NCBI RefSeq assembly: GCF_900088415.1
Contig: NZ_FLLQ01000001.1
Span: 62,001 to 126,000 of the forward strand
Direction: 5' to 3'
DNA from: Vibrio mediterranei
GTDB taxonomy: Bacteria > Pseudomonadota > Gammaproteobacteria > Enterobacterales > Vibrionaceae
Length of the DNA: 64,000 nucleotides
The notes beneath the pieces are model-generated. The model was not told the origin of the DNA. It did no database searches and saw only the letters and a list, made by a program, of their open reading frames with translations. Each line of letters starts with the position of its first letter. Position 1 is the stretch's first letter. Below are positions 35,486 through 44,170 of the stretch, in pieces. The translations under genes were made by a program, and so were the position numbers.

Positions 35486-36508
35486 ATGATCGAGTTAGAA
35501 TATCCTTGGCTTATGATTTTGCTTCCATTGCCATATTTCATTTATCTCTGGGCTCCAAGTTATAAGACAACACAGCAGGCACTTTCTGTTCCCTTTTTTA
35601 CGCGACTGGTCAATGGACTAAACCTTCGTGCAACTAAAGGGGCAGCCAGTCTTAGAGCCAGTCGTTGGCAGCGTGTGTCGATTATCGCTACGTGGTTAAT
35701 GTTGGTGATAGCAATTGCAAAACCAATGTGGTTGGACACACCTAAAACCTACCAGCTTAGCGGCCGTGATCTCATGTTGGTGGTGGATTTGTCAGGTTCT
35801 ATGTCGGAAAGGGACTTTCTAGATAATTCTGGAAAAGAACAAGATCGTTTAACCGCTGCCAAATCGGTGCTCGAAACATTTGCCGCAAAACGAGAAGGTG
35901 ACCGACTGGGGTTAATTCTTTTTGGTGATTCCGCCTATCTTCAATCCCCGTTTACTGCTGACCATGAGGCGTGGCTTGCTTTGCTCGATCAGGCCCAAGT
36001 AGGAATGGCTGGAGAGAGCACACACTTGGGAGATGCGGTCGGTCTAACGATAAAAACATATATAGATAACCCTGAGAATCAGACGGTAGAGAAAGTCGCG
36101 ATCATACTGACAGATGGCAATGATACAGACAGTTTAGTGCCACCCATTGACGCTGCAAAAGTCGCTCAGGCATACGGTATTCGACTGTATATAGTTGTCA
36201 TGGGCAGCCCAAATACGACAGGCGATCAAGCCATAGATTTTAGCACGATCGAGACAATGGCTACAGTCACCGGCGGGCAAGCGTTTCTTGCTATGTCCCA
36301 AGAAGATTTGGACGCTGTATATCAGACCATTTCGGTGTTGGAACCTAAGGAATATCAGAGCTTTACTTATCAACCTAAAACTAGCTTGCATTTTGTGCCA
36401 GTGCTGTTGGGAGTTCTGAATCATCTTATGTTTATGCTCTATCGGCTAATGTTTCAAACCAGAGTCTTTCGTTTTCGAGTAAAAGCACAGCCTAAGAGGG
36501 AACTATGA
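35486..36508 (+). CDS. BatA-like von Willebrand factor A membrane protein
   Basis: A 340 aa inner-membrane protein with an N-terminal hydrophobic region (about residues 5-20 and 68-82), a VWA domain with an intact metal-ion site (DLSGSMS at about residues 96-102, a conserved Thr in STHLGDAVG, Asp in LTDGNDTD), and a C-terminal membrane helix (about 297-318). The VWA domain should bind Mg2+ and a partner protein. Its stop overlaps the next start as ATGA. Confidence 0.9.
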   Translation: MIELEYPWLMILLPLPYFIYLWAPSYKTTQQALSVPFFTRLVNGLNLRATKGAASLRASRWQRVSIIATWLMLVIAIAKPMWLDTPKTYQLSGRDLMLVVDLSGSMSERDFLDNSGKEQDRLTAAKSVLETFAAKREGDRLGLILFGDSAYLQSPFTADHEAWLALLDQAQVGMAGESTHLGDAVGLTIKTYIDNPENQTVEKVAIILTDGNDTDSLVPPIDAAKVAQAYGIRLYIVVMGSPNTTGDQAIDFSTIETMATVTGGQAFLAMSQEDLDAVYQTISVLEPKEYQSFTYQPKTSLHFVPVLLGVLNHLMFMLYRLMFQTRVFRFRVKAQPKREL

Positions 36509-38121
36509 CTGGTCAGGCGCTAATAGAGCAGTTTCATTTTCTTCGACCGTTAGGGCTGCTGTTGTTGATCCCTTTACTTAGTATGGTTTATTTGCGTTGG
36601 CGTAACGAAGCAAAGAGAAGTGAATGGATGACGCGTTTGCCCATTCACCTGCGTGATGCATTGCTGGTGGGGAGGCCAAACTGGTTTAGCCAATTGCCTT
36701 TAAAGGGGCTGACGTTGGTGGGCGTTATCGCGATTATCATTGTTGCTGGCCCAAGTTGGTATCGACAAGCCTCTCCTTTTGCAGAAGATACAGCGCCACT
36801 GGTTGTTGTTTTGGATGTCTCTAGCTCAATGTCGCAGTCAGATGTTGCTCCAAGCCGACTGTTTATTGCAAAGCAGAAAGTACTCCAATTGCTCAAGTTG
36901 CACAATAAGGGGAAAGTATCTTTAGTCGTGTTTTCTGGAAGTGCTCATCTGGTTATGCCTCCGACGCAAGATCTAGCTCTATTCGAACCGCTACTAAACG
37001 CGATTAAGCTTAACGTGGTACCAAGAGACGGAAAATTTGCCGAATACACCTTGTCACCAATCCACCAAGTGTTAAGTAAAGCAAAGTCATCGGGCACGGT
37101 ATTATTAGTAACAGATGGGCTAAGTAACGAAGCGATAATTGCGTACCAAGATTACTTCTCTAGTCACAATCATCAATTGTTGATTTGGGGAATCGGTCAT
37201 AGCGATACCGATGTTGTTTTTCCTTTAGAGGAGAGGAAGCTTGCGTCGTTAGCAAATCGCGTTGACGGTCAGTCGGTGATGTATTCGCTAAATAACAAAG
37301 ATGTCGTTGAACTTGCTTCATTGATTGCGAAACACGCTCAGTTTTATGGAGAAGAGAGTGAGCCATGGTATGACTCTGGCTATTACTTACTTGTGCCATT
37401 GATGCTGCTGTATCTGTTGTGGTTCCGACGTGGGTGGTTAGTTCAATGGGGGATGGTCATCGTAATGTTATTAGGCTCGGGATATAGCCCTACTACTTAT
37501 GCTGATTCGATACATTGGATGGATATTTGGCTGACTAAGGATCAACAAGGTCAACGCTTGTTTGCTCAGCAGCAATACGAGTTGGCGGCTAAGACTTTTG
37601 AGGAACCATATTGGAGAGCAACCGCTTATTATCTATCAGGCGACTACATTAGTGCTCAACAGTACTACATGAGAGTCGATACTACGGCTTCACAGCTTGG
37701 CGCGGCAGCATCACTTGCACATCAACGGGAATATATGGCCGCTCGTCAGCTTTATCGTGACATATTGGATCGAGAGCCTGCAAATGTGACAGCGACTCAA
37801 AACCTAGAACTCATGGAGAGGATCATACAACACATAAATGAGTTTTCAGAAGGCCAATTAACCAGTGGTGAAATGGAAGCTAGCAAGGAGTTAGGAGATA
37901 AGCCACAAACTGCGGAAGGGGTGACTCAAGAAGTTGATCCTTCGTTGTTACAAGAGCAAAAACTCACAGCAGAAGACTTGCTTGCCGATTCTTCCGTTCA
38001 CGATAAATGGATGAAACGCGTCAATAGTGACCTCAGCGTATTTCTTACTTATAAATTTCATCGACAGTTGGAGATGGGAGTTGCTACGCAACGTTACGTA
38101 GAGCAGAAGGGAAATCAATGA
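36505..38121 (+). CDS. BatB/BatC-like VWA-TPR membrane protein
   Basis: A 538 aa protein that joins a BatB-type VWA domain to a BatC-type TPR part. Membrane helices lie near residues 12-27, 68-85, 290-308 and 312-330. The VWA metal site is DVSSSMS (about 104-110). The C-terminal TPR region (about 345-440, e.g. ARQLYRDILDREPANVTATQ) faces the periplasm, and an acidic tail follows. ATGA overlaps occur at both ends, so translation is coupled with both neighbours. Confidence 0.88.
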   Translation: MTGQALIEQFHFLRPLGLLLLIPLLSMVYLRWRNEAKRSEWMTRLPIHLRDALLVGRPNWFSQLPLKGLTLVGVIAIIIVAGPSWYRQASPFAEDTAPLVVVLDVSSSMSQSDVAPSRLFIAKQKVLQLLKLHNKGKVSLVVFSGSAHLVMPPTQDLALFEPLLNAIKLNVVPRDGKFAEYTLSPIHQVLSKAKSSGTVLLVTDGLSNEAIIAYQDYFSSHNHQLLIWGIGHSDTDVVFPLEERKLASLANRVDGQSVMYSLNNKDVVELASLIAKHAQFYGEESEPWYDSGYYLLVPLMLLYLLWFRRGWLVQWGMVIVMLLGSGYSPTTYADSIHWMDIWLTKDQQGQRLFAQQQYELAAKTFEEPYWRATAYYLSGDYISAQQYYMRVDTTASQLGAAASLAHQREYMAARQLYRDILDREPANVTATQNLELMERIIQHINEFSEGQLTSGEMEASKELGDKPQTAEGVTQEVDPSLLQEQKLTAEDLLADSSVHDKWMKRVNSDLSVFLTYKFHRQLEMGVATQRYVEQKGNQ

Positions 38122-39404
38122 GAGTTAGGTGGTCGTTTTTATCTTTTGTTGTACTGGTCTTAATAACGTGGAGTTGCCAGGCGACAACTATGAGTGAATT
38201 GCAACAAAAGGGACGAGTATTTATCAAGGCTTCGGTCACTCCAACAGACACCGTCTCCCTTCGTCAACAAACAACCATTACGATAGAGGTTGGCACGGAT
38301 ACATGGTTTACCAAAGGAACTCGAGTACATCGTTTTGAAGTAGAAAATGCGCTGATTGCCAATCGAAGTCGGTTTGCGATTAATGGTACTCAGCGACGAT
38401 ATGGTAAAACTTACGCGATACAACAATGGGAAGTGACCCTTTACCCTTTAACAACGGGGAAGCTAGCCATTCCAAGTATTATTGTCGAATTGCAGGTGAA
38501 AGGGGACAACGGCGATCCTGATGTGGCAGGTTACCTTGTAACAAAGCCAGTAACTTTTGAGGTCAACAAGCCGTCAGCAATGATGGTGCCAGATAAGACT
38601 TGGTTAGTGAGTTCCAACATATCTTTGCAACAGGAATGGTCATCACCATCGTCCAAAGATCAGTTTGTCGTGGGAAGTGCGCTTCAGCGAGATGTCGAAC
38701 TTCAGGTGCAAGGCAGCACCATAATGCTTCTGCCAGAGCGGTTAAGTGAGATACAAAGTACTACCGATTATCAGGTTTACTTTGAAGCCATCAACAAGCA
38801 AGACCTTGCAAATCGGGGGGAATACACTGCCGTATTGCAGGAACAATACACTGTTGTGTTCGACACTGCTGGAAAGTTTACCTTACCTTCTATCGATGTA
38901 TACCAATGGAACCCGAAAACACAGCAATTAGCGCGGCATGAACTACCCGGTAAGAGCGTTTTTATCAAGCATACGTTTAGAAGTTACTTGAGTACTTATT
39001 GGATCGAGTTGTTCGTCCTAGTTATTACAATCTGCGTACTAGGATTTGTCGGGAATGTGAGTTTTCGGCGTTATAAAATGGCTAAAGAAAGGGGGCGGTT
39101 ACCATTGCTGTGGTCTTTCCTTCTAGCTCTTCGAACCAAGGATAATGTCCGGCTAGAGAATGTCGTTTACCTTAAGATTATGACACTAGGGTGTAATGAG
39201 CTGACGCAAATATCGTCAGATGTTAATTTCGTAAGAATAATCAACAAGATAAATCAGAGCCGCTACATCATAAACATAAGCCAACAAGCCCCATTGTCCA
39301 AGTTTGATTGGTTGACCATTTGGTACAGAATTGAGCGCGCGCCTAAGGCAAAGCTTCCTCTTACTGGTCGTTCATCTAGCAAACGTATCTATCAACCGGA
39401 TTAA
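38118..39404 (+). CDS. BatD-like membrane protein
   Basis: A 428 aa protein with a signal peptide (about residues 1-24), a large beta-rich periplasmic part (about 25-285) in which two immunoglobulin-like units can be made out, and one membrane helix near 295-313 followed by a basic cytoplasmic tail. This is the BatD/oxygen-tolerance layout. Last gene of the operon; no strong terminator follows, only a GGAACTG...CAGTTCC dyad with a long loop at about 39418-39452. Confidence 0.85.
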   Translation: MRVRWSFLSFVVLVLITWSCQATTMSELQQKGRVFIKASVTPTDTVSLRQQTTITIEVGTDTWFTKGTRVHRFEVENALIANRSRFAINGTQRRYGKTYAIQQWEVTLYPLTTGKLAIPSIIVELQVKGDNGDPDVAGYLVTKPVTFEVNKPSAMMVPDKTWLVSSNISLQQEWSSPSSKDQFVVGSALQRDVELQVQGSTIMLLPERLSEIQSTTDYQVYFEAINKQDLANRGEYTAVLQEQYTVVFDTAGKFTLPSIDVYQWNPKTQQLARHELPGKSVFIKHTFRSYLSTYWIELFVLVITICVLGFVGNVSFRRYKMAKERGRLPLLWSFLLALRTKDNVRLENVVYLKIMTLGCNELTQISSDVNFVRIINKINQSRYIINISQQAPLSKFDWLTIWYRIERAPKAKLPLTGRSSSKRIYQPD

Positions 39405-39501
39405 TATGACTTTCACGGAACTGTAAAAACCTCATAAGCAGAAACAGTTCCAATAGTGTCGACTCTAAACACGAATATCTGTCGACATTAAGGAAAATGA
39501 A

Positions 39502-40425
39502 ATGAAAAACCGTTGGATAGGAGCTCTATTACTCGCAGGCTTAGCCTCTAAAAACCTACATGCCTCTATGCCTAAAGCCATTAACCTCGGTATCTTAGGA
39601 GGGGAAAACGCCGAAGCACAAATCGGTAATAACCAATGTGTTGTAGAGTTTATGCAGGAGGAGTTGGGCGTCAAAACCAACATACGAAACTCGAGTGACT
39701 ATAACTCAGTGATTCAAGGCTTACTGGGGAAGAAAATCGACTTAGTGATTAACATGTCGCCGAAGGCATTTGCTGAGGTATATCTCAATGATCCTGAAGC
39801 CATCGATATCATTGGTTTGATTGCAGACAACACAGATAACTCAAGAGGCTATCACTCGGTAGTCATCGTTAAGGCTGATAGCCCTTATCAAAATATTGAT
39901 GATTTACGCGGCCACTCGTTTGCTTTTGCAGATCCTAACTCAACATCAGGATACCTGATTCCCAACAACCAATTAGAACGTCAAGTTGGTGGAACTATGG
40001 ATAACCGCTTTAATGGCTTTTTTGAGTCACTAAGTTTTTCTGGAGGTCACGAACAGAACATTGTCGGAGTTATCAACGGTCAATTTGATGCAGCGGTCTC
40101 CGCTTCGAGCATGGTCGGTGACAGAGCGAGTGGTTATTCAGCTGGTGCGCTTCATCGATACGCCAAGCACGATCCTGAAGTGATGGACAAGATTCGTATT
40201 ATTTGGCAATCACCACTGATTGCCAATGGCTCTACTATCGTGAGTAATGATTTAGACCCAAAATTTAAAGCCAAGCTTGTTGCTGCAGTAAAAAAACTAG
40301 ATAAAGAAGACAATGCATGCTTCTCGAAAGCAGCTGGTGGCTTAAGACATCTTGCCGACACCAGCATTGAAGAGTACCAGTCCGTTATTGACCTTGTTTA
40401 CGCGACCAAATTTGTGCAGCGATAA
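39502..40425 (+). CDS. PhnD-like periplasmic binding protein, orphan
   Basis: A 307 aa exported binding protein of the PhnD/SsuA-like group (phosphate/phosphite/phosphonate type). A signal peptide ends near residue 21 (NLHA). INLGILGGENAE, LGKKIDLVINMSPKAF and DLRGHSFAFADPNSTSGYLI (the classic ligand-loop motif) are clear. No ABC permease or ATPase gene is next to it. Its own start has an AAGGAAAATGAA ribosome site. It follows the Bat operon by 97 nt and could be read through from it. It may serve a distant transporter or a signalling protein. Confidence 0.82.
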   Translation: MKNRWIGALLLAGLASKNLHASMPKAINLGILGGENAEAQIGNNQCVVEFMQEELGVKTNIRNSSDYNSVIQGLLGKKIDLVINMSPKAFAEVYLNDPEAIDIIGLIADNTDNSRGYHSVVIVKADSPYQNIDDLRGHSFAFADPNSTSGYLIPNNQLERQVGGTMDNRFNGFFESLSFSGGHEQNIVGVINGQFDAAVSASSMVGDRASGYSAGALHRYAKHDPEVMDKIRIIWQSPLIANGSTIVSNDLDPKFKAKLVAAVKKLDKEDNACFSKAAGGLRHLADTSIEEYQSVIDLVYATKFVQR

Positions 40426-40470
40426 AACCTGCTAATAAGCAGACTTGTTGAACGCTTAACACAGTGATAT

Positions 40471-40497
40471 CTAGGCTCATTCGATGAGCCTAGTTCT
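40471..40497. terminator. Bidirectional terminator between phnD-like and C45-type genes
   Basis: Perfect 10 bp stem CTAGGCTCAT / ATGAGCCTAG with a TCG loop, T-rich on the plus side and closing both convergent genes. Confidence 0.85.
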
Positions 40498-40506
40498 TTC
40501 AGTTAG

Positions 40507-41700
40507 CTACTTTTCTAGACACACTTTCTGAAAGTCATTCCATTCACCCACCCCCGGAGCCACTTCTAAGCAGCCTTCTTTAGTGTCCATAACTGCGGTT
40601 AACGTAGAGATAAAATCCGACCCATATGCTGCATGTTGAGCGATAGGCTTGGTATTAAGCACGTACTTTGCTGCGTCTACATTTCCCTCAGGGCTATTAT
40701 CGATAAACTGTTGAGCAAACTCTGCGCGCCATTCAGTGTAGGCAGTAGCGATGGTGCGTTTTCTGCTTTTCTCGCCTAACCCTACTGATTCAGCAAAAGA
40801 CTGCATCACGCCCGGACGTTCGGAATGGTTTGCATGACCGATACCTGCTGGACGTTTTATGACGTAATTATCGCCTTCTAGCATCTCTATACCAATGGTA
40901 TCGCCATTTGCATCTGCAAAGTTAAAATGCGATGCAACAACCGTTCGGTGTTTTTCTAGAATTTTCTCTGCTTCTTCCACGCTTTTGGCATGACGAGCTA
41001 AGTAGTTTTGAAGAGCGCCAAGTTCGATTGCACTATTAGATTGAAGACCTACACCTTTTGAGTCAGTACCCTGAAAGTTAATCACCACACCAATGTCTTT
41101 GCCAAGCGTTTGGCCAGAGCCATAAAAACCGGATGCCATGACTTGAACGTAATCGTCAGCTTGAAGAACCCAATAGTTGCCGCCAGATAAAGAAGGGGTA
41201 TCGTTGACTTGCCCAACCACCCCAGTACCTGCAAAACTAATGGTTGTACAGCCACTTAATGATGATTGGGCTGCTGATGCTAACGCGGCGTCAAGTTGAG
41301 ATAATGTGAACATCCTTTCTACAGAAATACCTCCTACTTCTGCCAATGCTTCTACTACTTCAAAGTACTCGGGATTGAGTTTTCTTGAGTTCTCCAATAC
41401 TTTCATGGAGTCTTTTTCGAATTCGACAACATCAATTCCCGCCAATTTGTAAACATACTCTGCCTCTTTAATGCCTCGTCTCACCTCATCGCCAATTTGC
41501 TTTTCAAAAACCGTGACATAGCTTTTAGAGTCAAGACCTCGAATATCCACAACTGGCAAGCTTCTCTGTTGTACAAATGTCTCTGGAGCGTAATAGGGTT
41601 GGTTAACATTCAAACCTTGCGCAGGCTCGAGAGATATTGCGTTTGCACCACTAGACAGCGTTAGTGCAGCGATGATTAAAGCTTGATGAGTAGTTTGCAT
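40507..41700 (-). CDS. Exported C45-type Ntn-hydrolase (acyltransferase/amidase)
   Basis: A 397 aa protein with a signal peptide (ending NA at residues 20-21) and the fold of the acyl-CoA:6-aminopenicillanate acyltransferase / C45 peptidase family. The autocatalytic cleavage point is G150-C151 in LSGCTTISF, which makes C151 the N-terminal nucleophile. The following NYWVLQADDY and GVVINFQGTDSKG suit this family. Such enzymes cleave or transfer amides (penicillins, N-acyl amino acids, N-acyl homoserine lactones). The substrate is unknown. Divergent from the XRE regulator. Confidence 0.78.
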   Translation of the reverse strand: MQTTHQALIIAALTLSSGANAISLEPAQGLNVNQPYYAPETFVQQRSLPVVDIRGLDSKSYVTVFEKQIGDEVRRGIKEAEYVYKLAGIDVVEFEKDSMKVLENSRKLNPEYFEVVEALAEVGGISVERMFTLSQLDAALASAAQSSLSGCTTISFAGTGVVGQVNDTPSLSGGNYWVLQADDYVQVMASGFYGSGQTLGKDIGVVINFQGTDSKGVGLQSNSAIELGALQNYLARHAKSVEEAEKILEKHRTVVASHFNFADANGDTIGIEMLEGDNYVIKRPAGIGHANHSERPGVMQSFAESVGLGEKSRKRTIATAYTEWRAEFAQQFIDNSPEGNVDAAKYVLNTKPIAQHAAYGSDFISTLTAVMDTKEGCLEVAPGVGEWNDFQKVCLEK

Positions 41701-41809
41701 AAAGGTGCCCTCAGTTAAAATATAAGGTTTGATAACTAGTGTTGTGTGTAACCTGGTATAAACTTATCATTTGATATATCCGTTATTCGGATAGGATGGG
41801 TATGTAAAT

Positions 41810-41822
41810 TCCACATAATGGA
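41810..41822 (+). promoter_or_regulatory. Palindrome TCCACATAATGGA before the XRE gene
   Basis: Imperfect version of the dyad TCCAT-ATA-ATGGA found intact at 42312. It ends 9 nt before the XRE start codon, so a protein bound here could block translation or transcription of the regulator itself. Confidence 0.5.
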
Positions 41823-41831
41823 CAAATCGAA

Positions 41832-42242
41832 ATGGCAGAGATTGAAACAGAAGGTTTTGAGTTTTTTGGGGTCGAGGAACAGGTGTTCCGAAAAATGGTT
41901 GTAGAGAGAATAGAAGCATTGATGGTTCAGACCCAGCTTTCCAAGAACTCACTGGCAAAAAAAGCCGGAATTGGTCGCTCTGCGCTTTATGAGAAAATGG
42001 ATAGAGAAGGAAAGAGCCATTTTACTATTCTAGATTTTTTCCGTATTGCGAAAGCACTCGATGTTAGTCTTCTTCAGCTATTCCCCATGACCAGCTTAGA
42101 GCGACTTCATGGCGGGCAATTACCGTTATCTGCCAGCACGTTGAAGTTTCTGGATCTTATGCTGGCAGCTCCGAAAGAAGATGTTGAGTACTTATCAGAA
42201 TTCTACCGTACATTGAAAAAACGAGACGAGCAGAAAGCATAG
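41832..42242 (+). CDS. XRE-type DNA-binding regulator
   Basis: A 136 aa protein with one helix-turn-helix (about residues 36-62: LSKNSLAKKAGIGRSALYEK) and a C-terminal helical part of unknown role. There is no cupin or peptidase domain. It is divergent from the C45-type gene. A palindrome lies just before its start and again before the downstream gene pair, so it probably controls itself and those genes. The start has no clear ribosome site because the palindrome occupies that place. Confidence 0.78.
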   Translation: MAEIETEGFEFFGVEEQVFRKMVVERIEALMVQTQLSKNSLAKKAGIGRSALYEKMDREGKSHFTILDFFRIAKALDVSLLQLFPMTSLERLHGGQLPLSASTLKFLDLMLAAPKEDVEYLSEFYRTLKKRDEQKA

Positions 42243-42311
42243 CAATTACTTGTTCATCAGGTCGTAAGTAGAAACGTCTTTCCATATTCCAGACAAAGTG
42301 GGGCTATGCTT

Positions 42312-42324
42312 TCCATATAATGGA
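42312..42324 (+). promoter_or_regulatory. Perfect palindrome TCCATATAATGGA
   Basis: A 13 bp perfect dyad followed by CATTG, 72 bp before the next gene start. With the copy at 41810 it makes a likely operator for the XRE protein. A partial copy, TCCATATTCCA, lies near 42282. Confidence 0.55.
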
Positions 42325-42395
42325 CATTGTCTTTGATACGATTTTTGTCGTTGGCACAGTTGGTGTGCCTGCCGAAATGTTATCGGAGATCTTGT

Positions 42396-42761
42396 ATGAA
42401 AACCTTATTTAGAACTGTCCCACTGTCTTTATTATTGCTGTTACCGTTGACCGTAAGTCACGCTGCTTCATCTCCCGAACCTACTGCTCGTGAGTCCCAA
42501 ACCGAACAATACGCTATGGTGATCGCATCCGGAAAACTCTTAAGTCTGACGAAATGGAAAGTTGAAGTCGACTTTGGGCAAGAACTGGAGATTGGCGTTA
42601 GGAACAAAGACCTATTACGCGACGAAAATGGCAAAACCATTGCGTTTAACTCGCCAATGGATGCTCTAAATTACATGAATAGTCAGGGGTGGGTGCTTGT
42701 TTCTACAGCCACGACGGAGAGCAAGTTTACCGCTGTAATGAAGCGTACAGCGCATCAGTAA
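42396..42761 (+). CDS. Hypothetical exported protein
   Basis: A 121 aa protein with a signal peptide (about residues 1-22, MKTLFRTVPLSLLLLLPLTV). The mature part is beta-rich and ends with a segment (ALNYMNSQGWVLVSTATT) like the small periplasmic proteins that carry a DUF4177-type end. The ATG at 42396 with GGAG 8 nt before it is chosen; an earlier start at 42327 would put the signal peptide in the middle. Function unknown. The gene at 42779 follows 17 nt later. Confidence 0.65.
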   Translation: MKTLFRTVPLSLLLLLPLTVSHAASSPEPTARESQTEQYAMVIASGKLLSLTKWKVEVDFGQELEIGVRNKDLLRDENGKTIAFNSPMDALNYMNSQGWVLVSTATTESKFTAVMKRTAHQ

Positions 42762-42778
42762 GTAGGTAGGTTGTGCGT

Positions 42779-43345
42779 ATGATGAGCAAAGTAATAAACG
42801 TTTCGATGACTGACGTAGATAAGCAGGCTGAGCTGTGGCGGAATAGAACTGTAGCATCTCGACCCAAGGTACCTGCTTTGTGTGTGAATTCCGCGTTAAC
42901 GTATGTTCGAAACCTATTTCTTCAAGAGTCGATTCTGCAAGAGCCGAGCCACGGCTGCGGTTGGTTAGATGATCTTCTAAGCGGATGTTCTCGATATAGT
43001 GCTCTGCATTACAGTGAAATTTTAATCGTCAGCAGTTTGGTAATAAAGCACCGTTTGGAATTTGAAGGCAATGGTTTACTAATTAAGCCAGCATTATACG
43101 GTGAGACGCTTGATGTTGAACCTATGTGGGGAGAGGGGGGAGATAAGCGCCAAACGCTCATTCATATCTTGTATTTGCTTAGTAACATGGTGAAACGAAC
43201 AGGCACGCCAAGTAGTTCGCTTATTACTAGTGCTTTCGTTAGTGCTATAGAGTGCTTCGATGCGATTGGATTAGAGTGCAGGTCATGTTACTTAATCAAG
43301 ACATCTAGTGGGATGCTGCAAATAAAAACGGCCACCTTGTCTTAG
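42779..43345 (+). CDS. Hypothetical protein, unrecognised
   Basis: A soluble protein of about 188 aa with no signal peptide. There are three possible starts within 10 nt (GTG 42773, ATG 42779, ATG 42782), and AGGTAGG lies a few bases before them. The sequence is Leu/Ser-rich and has a run of cysteines at both ends (CGWLDDLLSGC, CRSCY) that might bind metal. I do not recognise a family. It is in one unit with the exported protein before it. Confidence 0.55.
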   Translation: MMSKVINVSMTDVDKQAELWRNRTVASRPKVPALCVNSALTYVRNLFLQESILQEPSHGCGWLDDLLSGCSRYSALHYSEILIVSSLVIKHRLEFEGNGLLIKPALYGETLDVEPMWGEGGDKRQTLIHILYLLSNMVKRTGTPSSSLITSAFVSAIECFDAIGLECRSCYLIKTSSGMLQIKTATLS

Positions 43346-43360
43346 ACAAGTTGACCGTTT
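43324..43360 (+). terminator. Terminator overlapping the stop codon of the preceding gene
   Basis: Long imperfect stem AAACGGCCACCTTGTC / GACAAGTTGACCGTTT. The loop is the TAG stop region (CTTAGA), and the tail is TTTAATTTT. It also faces the sulfoquinovose regulator gene from the other side. Confidence 0.75.
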
Positions 43361-43384
43361 AATTTTCAGCTGCGCAAACGTAGA

Positions 43385-44143
43385 TTAATCGCAAATCTCA
43401 ATTGTTGTATCGCCTTTATTCACAATAGCCTCTAATTCTTTAGTCAGAGGCGCATCAGTGAATAAGCAACTTGCATCACTAATTGGACCTAATTCAATGG
43501 ACCCCTTTGGGATAAACTTAGTTGAATCCAAAGCGACCAACACATGTCGAGCCGATTTCATTACTGTTTGAGTAATCAGAGTTTCGCTTAAGTCATATTC
43601 CAATAAGGTACCATCAACATCGATAGATGCTGCACTGGTAATAAGGAAATCAAAACGGAAGTTGGAAATAAAGTCCAATGCTTCAGTCCCGACAATACCA
43701 CCGTTAAATGCCTTGACCTTGCCACTTGGTATCAGAACATCAAATGTCTTGTTACCGTGTAACACATTCGCAACACGTAAGCTGTTAGTAATAATCTGCA
43801 AGTTACTCTTGTTAAGCAGATGACTCGCAATAACTTCAGCGGTCGTACCAATAGTGATGAATACCGTTGAATTATCAGGAATCATCTCCGCAATACGTTT
43901 AGCAATAGCGTTTTTCTGTTCGGTCTCTGACACCTTACGGACTTCGTAATCTAGGTTCGTTTTGGTAGCAGGAGAACTTGCTCCACCATGGTGACGTATT
44001 ACAAGGCGCTCTTCACTGAGTTTCTTAATATCACGACGAATCGTTTGAGTCGAAACGTCGAGCATTTCTGCGAGTTCTTCGACGGTGTAGTAACCTTTGT
44101 CGTTAACGAACTGTAATAATTTATCTTGTCTTGGATTAGTCAC
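43385..44143 (-). CDS. csqR: DeoR-family repressor of the sulfoquinovose cluster (CsqR/YihW-like)
   Basis: A 252 aa regulator with a DeoR helix-turn-helix (about residues 6-58; VEELAEMLDVSTQTIRRDIK) and the sugar-phosphate-isomerase-like effector domain (ITIGTTAEVIA, TNSLRVANVL, and the switch region LITSAASIDVDGTLLEYD). In E. coli, YihW/CsqR represses the yih genes and is released by sulfoquinovose or its derivatives. Here it lies 27 nt downstream of the kinase gene in one unit. The specific assignment comes from the neighbouring genes; other DeoR proteins look similar. Confidence 0.82.
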   Translation of the reverse strand: MTNPRQDKLLQFVNDKGYYTVEELAEMLDVSTQTIRRDIKKLSEERLVIRHHGGASSPATKTNLDYEVRKVSETEQKNAIAKRIAEMIPDNSTVFITIGTTAEVIASHLLNKSNLQIITNSLRVANVLHGNKTFDVLIPSGKVKAFNGGIVGTEALDFISNFRFDFLITSAASIDVDGTLLEYDLSETLITQTVMKSARHVLVALDSTKFIPKGSIELGPISDASCLFTDAPLTKELEAIVNKGDTTIEICD

Positions 44144-44170
44144 GATAACCCTTCTTTTTTATTATTGGTT

